Assembly (NCBI GenBank): GCA_963841205.1
Contig: CAWJCH010000013.1
Coordinates: forward strand, 81,437-145,436
Direction of reading: 5' to 3'
DNA: 64,000 nucleotides
Source of the DNA: CAWAWP01 sp963841205
Lineage (GTDB): Bacteria; Chloroflexota; Ktedonobacteria; Ktedonobacterales; JADMIN01
Shown here: positions 57,546 through 64,000 of the stretch, piece after piece
Position numbering within the stretch: the stretch's first letter is position 1
Layout of the letters: every line of letters begins with the position of its first letter
Notes under the pieces: generated by a model
The model's input: only the letters and a program-made list of their open reading frames with translations
Told to the model about the DNA's origin: nothing
Databases searched by the model: none
Made by a program: the position numbers and the translations under genes

Positions 57546-58992
57546 TTAGGCGGCATAGCCGGCGGCATGAACCAACCTATCGAGCAGGGTCGCGGATGAG
57601 GAGCGTGCATTGGCCATGGTCCCCGCGGCGCGAAGGGTTGGCGCATTCGCCTCGACCCAGAACTGGCGACGGACGGCCGCGAGCACGTCGACGAAGGTCG
57701 GCTCCGCCTTGGCCTACCAGGCTGCTTGTCGTGTTGGCAGCGGATCGGAGGCCACCCGAGCGGCGAGCAGGATGGTCAGGCTGAAGGGCCCGAGCAGGCA
57801 CGGCGTGGGGCGTGCGACGGCGCGTGGGCTCCAGTGCCGCTGGGTCTGGAAGCCGAGATGGGCGCGGACTTCCGCGAAGGTGACTGCGGCCGCCCACCGA
57901 CTGACGTACCAGGCCATGATCGGCAGCACGCAGGCGTCTTGGTCGGTGCAGAAGAGGGCGAAGGGCTGCCGTTTCCCAGACGGGTCGCGCAGGAGCACCC
58001 AGCGCCATGGCCGTGGCGTCTCGCCCTCGCGGGGCCAGAGCGCGGTGCCCGTTGCCAGGTCCATGGCGAGTTGCCAGGTCCATGGCGAGCCGCTGGCCGG
58101 CGTACCAATCGATCGCCGTCGCGTCCCAGGTGGTCCGCGCAGGGTCGGCGTGGGCGAGCCGCTGCTGCAGCCGCGGTTGCCGCGGCCCCTTCTGGGGCTT
58201 GACGCCCGGCGTGCCCTTGGGCGGCGGTGGGACCGGGTCGTCGAGTTGGGCGCTGAGCAGCAGCCGCGAGACGAGCCGCCCACCGAGGCGCCCACCGAGG
58301 CGCCCACCGAGGCGCCCACCGAGGCGCCCACCGAGCCGCCCACCGAGGCGCCGGCAGGTGAGCCCGAGGCCGGCGGTGGCGAAGGCGCTGTCGCCCACCA
58401 GCACCAACTCACGCTCGGGCTGCCCGCGGCGGATGAGCACGATGAGGATCTCGGCGTACTCGGGGGCGGTGCGGTGGCGCGTGTGCAGCGTCCGGCTCAG
58501 GGCGGGCGAGCGCGTCGGGACCGTCAGCACGGGCAGTGCCCAGTGCCGCGCGCTCCACGGGCTCGGCACGAGCAACCTGAGGCAGCGCCACTGGATGCCT
58601 TCGCTCGTCGCCACATGGCCGGTCTGCGAGCGCACCGCGTCGGGCTCGCGACCTTTCAGGCAAATCGTGCGCCCCCAGCGCCGTTCAAGGGTCCCATCGA
58701 CGAGCAGCACCAGCGGCGCATCGGCGGCGACCACGGTCGTCACGAGCAGGGGCAGGAGGATCCGGCTCAGGCGCAGCGCCGACCACCGGTTCCGATTGAG
58801 GACGCGGTGCGCGCCGGTGCAATGCCGCTCGTGACCGCGGCCCGTGGCACGCAGAGCGGCCGTGACCGTCCGCCGCCCGCTGGCCAGCAGCGTCCCCGGT
58901 ACGAGCGTGAGGGCATGGGCGAAGGTTGGACGGGTGAACGCGACGGTGACCGGCTCGAGCATGGTGAGCAGCAGGGCGGAAGTGGGCAGCAT
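57546..58992 (-). pseudogene. IS701/IS4-like DDE transposase, frameshifted, with stop and tandem repeat
   Basis: The start MLPTSALLL at 58992 follows GGAGG. DDE-type segments LVLLVDGTLERRWG and LVLVGDSAFATAG are in the first frame. A 12-bp unit repeated about six times at 58279-58354 gives RLGG repeats. An 18-bp duplication near 58053-58090 accompanies a frameshift. The next frame has WRWVLLRDPSGKRQ and MAWYVSRWAAAVTFAEVRAH. An in-frame TAG near 57715 replaces the Tyr of AWYxKxEPTF. The frame then continues AKAEPTFVDVLAAVRRQFW and ends RLVHAAGYAA at 57546. Confidence 0.8.
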
Positions 58993-59085
58993 ACGGATAC
59001 CTCCGCGCCGGCGATCCCGCCATTCCGCAGCCACCCCCGAAGGAACACCTTTACCGTCTGCAAAAGGGCCAACGTCGAGTCAACC

Positions 59086-59267
59086 TTGACTCGACGTTGG
59101 CCCTTTTTGTCGGTGGTCGGGCCCCACGCCTTTCGGGACCGCTTTCGAAGCGGATGCAATTCGCCCTATGCGCCAGGGGCCGGGAGATGGCCAATTCGAG
59201 GTCGCCTACACCTGGCTTGAGGAGCGGCCTGGAAAGCGCCCAACGGAAAAAGGCCAAAGTCGAGTCA
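59086..59267. repeat. Right copy of the 182-bp inverted unit
   Basis: Begins TTGACTCGACGTTGGCC and ends GGCCAAAGTCGAGTCA. It is the reverse complement of 57341-57522 except in roughly the last 30 bases, where it matches the neighbouring inner-IS end instead. Confidence 0.8.
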
Positions 59268-60036
59268 GAATTGGTGTGAGGCGAATCCGCACGAGATTTG
59301 GCATGCTCGTGCCGCTGCAAGGCCGGTCAACATTTGCATCGGCCTGCGATTTGCAAATCCACTTCCGTTCGTCCGCTCGCGTCCATCGATGTCCGGAAAC
59401 CCCTGAAAATACGACCTATATCGTGCGTACTTTCTCTACCCTGACTGCCACTTCCTCAAAATGACCTGAGTTGCCAATTTTCCTAGGCTCGTGGGGATTG
59501 CCCTTCGCGAGCCTAGGTGCTCCCTGGAGTCAGTTTTTCGATCGTTTTGGGGTCAGACATGGTCGGCGCCAGCTCGTTGTAGGGGGGCATTCGGATTTGA
59601 CAAGACACTCTATCCTCCAGGGCTGGGATCAGCCCAACGCCTCGTGAGGAGGGCCTTGTGCAGGGATAGGCCCCTCTGACAGACCTCGAGTTGCTCCTGG
59701 ATCGTCTCTTCTCAGCCGCTTCACGGGGCTGCGTCAGACATGAGCATACGATCATGACTACCCGCAGGCTTCCTGAATCGCCCCAGAGGAGGGTCGGCGG
59801 AATGGCAGCGAGCCGTCTCACCAGCGGTACCGGATCCTATCGGTGGACTTTCACACCCACGTCGGGATCCTGCAGGTCAAACCAGCGCTCTTGACCTTGA
59901 AGGGGCGAGGCAGTGCTCTCAAAGAGGATCACCGCACGGTAGTAATGGACGAAGCCTTATGGTCCAGAGAATGGGGGCAACACTGAACGTGAGACAAGTT
60001 GCTCCCATGTGCAAGGGCAACTTGTCCGCTTACGCC
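59268..60036. other. Intergenic, no convincing gene
   Basis: About 770 bases with many stops in all frames and no motif. It may be remnant DNA of the accessory region. Confidence 0.5.
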
Positions 60037-60270
60037 CTACACTTGGTGCAGAGGGAAAGTGAGGGGATCTCGGCCCAGCACCTCCTGCATCTCCAGCATC
60101 GTGTGCTCGAGCCGTCGCGCGATTACTTGGATGTCGCGCGCAACGTCGAGCCAGGACGGGTGGGCTTCGGGAGTGCTCGACAGGACAGCGTGTAAGGCGA
60201 CTTGCAACTGAGTTGCGCCCTCATGTGCCCGGACGATGCTCATGAGGGATTGTGTGGGGTCATCGCACAT
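60037..60270 (-). CDS. Small helical protein of unknown function
   Basis: 77 residues from ATG 60270 (AGGAAG 7 nt upstream). DDPTQSLMSIVRAHEGATQL and VARDIQVIARRLEHTMLEMQ look like two long amphipathic helices. No family recognised. Same strand as, and downstream of, the next hypothetical gene. Confidence 0.5.
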   Translation of the reverse strand: MCDDPTQSLMSIVRAHEGATQLQVALHAVLSSTPEAHPSWLDVARDIQVIARRLEHTMLEMQEVLGRDPLTFPLHQV

Positions 60271-60464
60271 CAGAGTCTTCCTACTTTCGCGGGCGTGTGT
60301 TGTCGGATGGTGACTGGCTGGTGCAAAACGCTGGGGCTTGGAGGTTGCCGCTGTATCGCCTGGTTTTCCTCGCTCGTTTGCAGTTTCGTGGCGCGAACAC
60401 GCATCTTTGAGCGGGCACTCTCTGACTGGGTGCCTGAACGTATCGTGTTGGCAGGTCGCTGGCA

Positions 60465-61082
60465 CTACAGAGGATCCGACCAGCGCGCGCGTGCTGCCTC
60501 GCTCTTGCTCCTGCGAGGTTGAGCCTGCTGCGTTGGAGGCCGACCACTCCACCGCTTTCTCAGCTGCTGACGCTGATACACAGCAGCGCTCCCGGGACAT
60601 ACGGCTTCGAGCGCTTCGTGGAGTATCCCCACCGCGTCGTCAACAATCTGGCCAGTGCGTGCTCGTGTGAGAGCACTCTCAGGGGCCGCACTCTGGGCGA
60701 GGTGGGCAAGAGTAGTCTCGGTAGTGAAGTACTCGAGAGTGAGACGCGCTGTTCGAGCGTCTGGCAACCGATCCCATACATCTAAACCGGCCGTGAACAG
60801 CAGAAACTCGAAGGTGACCTCCGACACTCCTCGCGGCAAATCCTTTCCGGGGATCGCGAAGGGAAGGAGTCGCTCCGCAACCATGACGGTGCGCTTCGAC
60901 GCCCGATCGGTAGAGATTCGCTCCTCTAGCCATGCGAGTCCGATTTGCACGCGAAGCGCGCGGCCCCACCTGAGCGCTAGGAGATCTCGCGATTCGGCCC
61001 AGGCTGGATGCAACCAGAATTCCGCGTACTCGGTGATCGGATCGAGGTATAACGGCATCTGCGGCTCGTCAATGTGTTTCAT
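60465..61082 (-). CDS. Hypothetical protein
   Basis: 205 residues from ATG 61082. The sequence has normal amino-acid use, for example LWRVQ-like helices around ESRDLLALRWGRALRVQIGL, SEVTFEFLLFTAGLDVWDRL and IVDDAVGILHEALEAVCPG. The C-terminus is basic (QQAQPRRSKSEAARARW). No domain recognised. It may form a pair with the 77-residue gene downstream. Confidence 0.5.
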   Translation of the reverse strand: MKHIDEPQMPLYLDPITEYAEFWLHPAWAESRDLLALRWGRALRVQIGLAWLEERISTDRASKRTVMVAERLLPFAIPGKDLPRGVSEVTFEFLLFTAGLDVWDRLPDARTARLTLEYFTTETTLAHLAQSAAPESALTRARTGQIVDDAVGILHEALEAVCPGSAAVYQRQQLRKRWSGRPPTQQAQPRRSKSEAARARWSDPL

Positions 61083-61403
61083 TTGCAGTCCTCCGACGGC
61101 GTGGGGTAGGCGGTGGCACTACGATGATGAGCTACCCAGATTGCGGCACCTGAGGGCGAATCGTGGTATGGCAACGTTGCGATAGTCCTTGCGTTGGGTC
61201 TTGTGCAATCATACAGTGCTGGAGAGAAGGGGCGCGCGAATCTATGGTGCTGTGCCATTGGTTTTTCCCTGGTGTCTAGCGGGGAGATGCCTCCTCTCGA
61301 TGTGGTCATCGGAGCCAGGTGATGCCTCGGGTTGCGCCAAAACACGAGTCGTACGATTGGCGCGGTGGATGCTGTCGCCGCCTGCCGTGTGGCTGTACAT
61401 CGT

Positions 61404-61435
61404 TGTACCTTGTGCACCTGTAAAATACAAGTACA
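61404..61435. promoter_or_regulatory. Inverted repeat upstream of the MerR-HTH/receiver gene
   Basis: TGTACCTTGT (61404-61413) and ACAAGTACA (61427-61435) form an imperfect dyad about 40 nt upstream of the start, preceded by TGTACA. MerR-family proteins bind such dyads within their own promoters, but a clear -35/-10 pair is not visible. Confidence 0.4.
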
Positions 61436-61476
61436 TTCCATGGATATGGCATTATGGGCTAGGAAGGAGGTAATAT

Positions 61477-62244
61477 ATGAGGACTATCCATGGGTACGCG
61501 GGTGACGTGACGCAGGTGGAGGGGGAAATGACTGCTCGAGCCAAGGCGTATACGCTCCGGGACGCTCGCGAACGCCTAGGGGTCGACCATAAGACGCTGC
61601 TCCGGTGGCTGAAGCATGCAGGGATTACTCCGCTGCAGGGCGACCGAGATCGACGGCAGCGGTTGTTGACCGAGGCACAACTGGCAGAACTGGGCACGCT
61701 GTTCGGGCGACCGCCCGAGTCACCCTCCGGCGAACTGGATGTGCGAGTTGCTCTTGATGCTCTGGGCCAGCGAGTGAGTGCGCTTGAACGCATCGTGGAG
61801 CGCCTTGCCGCTATTCCCGCGGGGGAGCAGCAGGTCGATCGGCAACAATCCGACCGCGAACCGGCACCGGACCATCGGGGAGCACGTTTGCCCACTGTCC
61901 TGGTTGTGGACGATGATCCGAGCATACGCAAGCTGCTGGTCGAAGTGCTGCAGCTGGAGGGCTATCCGACCGAGACGGCGAGCAATGGGCGCGAGGCGAT
62001 GGACATGCTGGCGCGGAGTGGCCCGCGCGTGGTGCTGCTCGACCTGCTGATGCCCGTCCTCGACGGACGCGGAGTGGTGCGAGAGCTCTCGGCGATGCCG
62101 GAGCAGCGCGCACAGCACAAGATTATCTTGCTCTCCGCCTATGTGAATCTCGAGGCACACGCCGACATCGAAGCCGACGGTAAGCTCGCGAAGCCCTTCA
62201 CCGTGCCGCAACTGCTCAACGTGTGTACGTCCATCGCAGCGTAA
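61477..62244 (+). CDS. MerR-type HTH protein with C-terminal receiver domain
   Basis: 255 residues from ATG 61477 with AGGAAGGAGGT just upstream. The N-terminal part (YTLRDARERLGVDHKTLLRW, then AGITPLQGDRDRRQRLLTE) is a MerR/Xis-like winged helix. The middle is a coiled coil (DALGQRVSALERIVERLAAI). The C-terminal receiver has LVVDDDPSIRKLL, phospho-Asp in VVLLDLLMPVLDG, and the AKPFT lysine region. The usual order is receiver first, output last; here the DNA-binding domain is N-terminal. No kinase is adjacent. Confidence 0.8.
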   Translation: MRTIHGYAGDVTQVEGEMTARAKAYTLRDARERLGVDHKTLLRWLKHAGITPLQGDRDRRQRLLTEAQLAELGTLFGRPPESPSGELDVRVALDALGQRVSALERIVERLAAIPAGEQQVDRQQSDREPAPDHRGARLPTVLVVDDDPSIRKLLVEVLQLEGYPTETASNGREAMDMLARSGPRVVLLDLLMPVLDGRGVVRELSAMPEQRAQHKIILLSAYVNLEAHADIEADGKLAKPFTVPQLLNVCTSIAA

Positions 62245-62811
62245 TGTGTGCGAACCCCCTTCGCCTCACGTCCGCAGGGATTCGCCTGTCCATCGCCTAA
62301 GTCGGCAGGATGCGGCTGCATCCTGCATTGGCCTGACACGACCACCACTCCCGTTCGGTGGCCGACCCCGCAATCGGTTCCGACGGACGGCTGCTCCTCC
62401 TTCATTACGCTCATGAAGGCTGCACGTGGCCGAATCGTAACTCCACCGCAGTCGCTGGTTTTCTCCCACCTGCGGTTTACAAAATTGCGGCGACTTGTGC
62501 CGTTGTGTCCCATTGCCGCAAGTTTCCGACACTCACTGTCCCGTTGCGTTCCATTGCGTCCCGTTCAGGTCGACGGCTTTGCTGCCGTTAGTGCTGCCGC
62601 CGCTTGCTCGCCCGACGGGGGCGGTACCACGCTCCGCTCCCACTCGTTTCAGGGCGACCAGTGACTCACGCTCGGCCTCCATGCGTAGGCGCAGGTCCTT
62701 GCTCGTTCCTCGTCCCAAGTCGGATCCTGAACTCGTCCAGGGCCGCGAGTGCGCGCTGGTGCAGCACGGTTGGGTTGACCGGCGACCGCGGTGGGCAGGG
62801 CGCCACATCGT
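62245..62811. other. Intergenic, possible decayed gene
   Basis: About 570 bases. On the minus strand LHQRALAALDEFRIRLGTRN is followed, in another frame, by LRLRMEAERESLVALKRVG. This looks like one short gene broken by a frameshift near 62690, but it has no recognised family. Confidence 0.35.
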
Positions 62812-63630
62812 TCAGCGTCTCACGGTCACGACGTGCGCCTGGATCTTGCCGTCCACATCGACGGTGCCGAACCGATGGGCGATCGCTCCCGCCGCGTGTT
62901 CGGTGGCTTCGTCCAAGCGGGCTGGATCGCGCGTCTCGATCTCGCCGCGCAAGGGCGTCCCCTGGCAATACGCGATCGCCGGGACCCGGCATGATGGCGC
63001 TCGGCTGCGCGCGGCGACCGTCTCGATACGCGCAGGTGCGACGAACCCACCGGCCGCCAGGTCGCGCACGATGGCCTGCTTCTCGTGGTAGCCGTGGGGC
63101 GTGCGGGCGAGGAAACGCGGCGGATCCGCGGGGAATAGCGCCGCGAGGGCCGTCGTCACGGTGTCGGCGAATTCATTCTCCTCGAGGCGATCCCAGACGC
63201 TGAGGATGAAGGTGCCTCCCGGGCGCAGTACCCGACGCGCCTCCGAGAAGGCCCTCGGCTTGTCCGGGAAGAACATGGCCCCGAACTGGCACACGACCGC
63301 GTCGAAGGTCGCGTCCTGGAAGGGGAGCTGCAGGGCGTCCGCCCGGAGCCACTCCACGGGGCGCCGCGTGCCGAGCGCGGCGGCATGGTCCAGCATCGGC
63401 TGATTCAGGTCCGTCGCGACGATCGCGACGCCCTCGGGGAGGGTGGAGGCCAGGGCACGCGTCGCGACGCCGGTGCCGGCCGCGACCTCCAGCACACGGG
63501 TACCGGATCGGAGCGCCATCCGCCCCGCCAGGTCCGCGGCGTAGGGCGCGAAGATCAGCGGGACCAGGGACGCCTCGTACTGCTCCGGGATCGAGCCACT
63601 AAATGCGCTGTCGTCATTCGGGACGCTCAT
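62812..63630 (-). CDS. Class I SAM-dependent methyltransferase
   Basis: 272 residues from ATG 63630 (GAGGAAG upstream). SAM motif I VLEVAAGTGVATRALA, then VATDLNQPMLDHA, LPFQDATFDAVVCQFGAMFF and RVLRPGGTFILSVWDRLEEN make it a Methyltransf_11/25-type enzyme; the substrate is unknown. The tail with RFGTVDVDGKIQAHV is typical of a common family with this layout. The long open frame further upstream belongs to IS3 remnant sequence. Confidence 0.88.
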   Translation of the reverse strand: MSVPNDDSAFSGSIPEQYEASLVPLIFAPYAADLAGRMALRSGTRVLEVAAGTGVATRALASTLPEGVAIVATDLNQPMLDHAAALGTRRPVEWLRADALQLPFQDATFDAVVCQFGAMFFPDKPRAFSEARRVLRPGGTFILSVWDRLEENEFADTVTTALAALFPADPPRFLARTPHGYHEKQAIVRDLAAGGFVAPARIETVAARSRAPSCRVPAIAYCQGTPLRGEIETRDPARLDEATEHAAGAIAHRFGTVDVDGKIQAHVVTVRR

Positions 63631-63779
63631 GGCGGCGACTTCCTCTCCGATTCCATCGAGCATCGGCGTGAGCTCGGCCGATGCGCCCAGAGAGCTGCGG
63701 CCGACCTTCGAGCACCTGGGCCGCCCTAGTATCATCGGTGCCGACGTGGTCGCACAACCGTGGAAGCCGAACGGAGCGG

Positions 63780-63868
63780 CGTCGCCCATCTTGCGTCGAG
63801 GGCGTGCCCGCCTCTGCTTGGCGCAGCGCGCGCGCCACCTGCTCCTCGGTAAAGGCCGTCTTGCGCAT
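63780..63868 (-). pseudogene. IS3-family OrfA N-terminal remnant
   Basis: From 63868 the codons read MRKTAFTEEQVARALRQAEA followed by GTP, the characteristic start of IS3-group OrfA proteins. The helix-turn-helix that should follow is lost within about 30 codons. It sits directly upstream of the methyltransferase start. Confidence 0.6.
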
Positions 63869-64000
63869 CTGGTCCTCCCCTCGCTTGCTCCACATACTAA
63901 CCTATTGGGTGGATTTCTGAAAAATGGGGATGGAGCAGAGGCAAAGGCGGTGTACATCATCTTCCCGTGGGCCAATTTCCCTCTCGCTCGCATCCCTGGC

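Larger units (their letters stand above)
57341..59267 (-). mobile_element. IS701-like element flanked by mirrored 182-bp units
   Basis: An inner IS (57526-59083, 1558 bp) is bounded by ends of the form TTGACTCGACTTTGGCC. On each side is a 182-bp unit (57341-57522 and 59086-59267), the two in opposite orientation and largely complementary. All four boundaries carry the same end motif. The junctions form perfect palindromes of about 27 bp (left) and about 22 bp (right). Confidence 0.75.

Noticed and set aside
57341..57550. Open frame reading FFRWALSRPLLKPGVGDLE in both 182-bp units
   Set aside because: It lies wholly in the inverted repeat, has no ribosome site, and the repeat explains its presence twice.
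57610..59220. Very long plus-strand open frame across the IS701-like gene
   Set aside because: Antisense to the transposase, low-complexity, no motif; produced by GC bias and the 12-bp repeat.
63631..63993. Long N-terminal extension of the methyltransferase
   Set aside because: It translates IS3 remnant sequence in another frame and has no similarity to methyltransferases.

Overview
The window is a high-GC bacterial chromosome segment. The gene mix suggests a Chloroflexota-like organism: zinc-ribbon/Ser-Thr-kinase membrane proteins, a DUF3352 protein, a Roadblock/MglA-type GTPase pair, a menaquinone-type UbiE methyltransferase next to a polyprenyl synthase, and archaeal-like inositol-phosphate synthase. 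It carries unusually many degraded IS elements. The phylum call is inference; there is no rRNA or clear phylogenetic marker set to settle it.

Layout. 1-2.8 kb: a large membrane protein with an alpha/beta-hydrolase domain. 2.8-8.0 kb: an IS110 element, an ISL3 element with perfect ends but a broken transposase, and a patchwork of IS256-like, GlsB-like and IS66 remnants. 8.1-13.9 kb: uridine kinase, a DUF3352 protein, Roadblock and MglA-like GTPase, a broken lipoprotein and an exported protein. 14.1-20.0 kb: uvrB (frameshifted), a HicB/DinB-like protein, a radical SAM protein, polyprenyl synthase and ubiE. 20.1-28.0 kb: a receptor-like pseudokinase, CPBP and site-2 proteases, DUF1684 and a MocR regulator. 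28.1-37.3 kb: two degraded tnpB elements around an acyl-CoA dehydrogenase, a histidine kinase and an NtrC-type activator. 37.3-47.4 kb: a lipoprotein, a polytopic membrane protein, rpsP-khpA-rimM, a Ser/Thr kinase, an aminotransferase, a D-Ala-D-Ala carboxypeptidase and tRNA-Phe. 47.5-52.7 kb: a HEAT protein, a degraded IS200/IS605 element and the HTH-Ino1 fusion. 52.9-57.1 kb: rpoN, rplI and a drug-exporter-type MFS protein. 57.3-64 kb: an IS701-like element with mirrored flanks, small hypotheticals, a MerR-HTH/receiver protein and a methyltransferase.

Working together. Sigma-54 (rpoN, 52.9 kb) and an NtrC-family activator (34.4 kb) form a sigma-54 module. The polyprenyl synthase and UbiE probably serve menaquinone synthesis. 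rpsP-khpA-rimM is a ribosome-assembly operon with a clear promoter. Uracil/uridine salvage, NER (uvrB), PBP5-type peptidoglycan trimming and intramembrane proteolysis are single-gene housekeeping functions.

Most interesting: (1) an inositol-1-phosphate synthase with an N-terminal phage-type HTH, preceded by two 17-bp palindromes sharing TAACGA half-sites and spaced about nine helical turns apart, one filling the -35/-10 spacer. This looks like a self-regulating enzyme. (2) Several families of about 0.22-0.37 kb non-autonomous IS200/IS605-type elements, whose ends supply the stop codons of three host genes and which keep a tnpB 3'-end/RE scaffold. (3) Four in-frame TAG codons in unrelated transposase genes, all where Tyr is expected. 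(4) A receptor-like pseudokinase fused to a periplasmic-binding-protein domain. The many single-base frameshifts, including in uvrB, mean sequencing or assembly error must be considered throughout.
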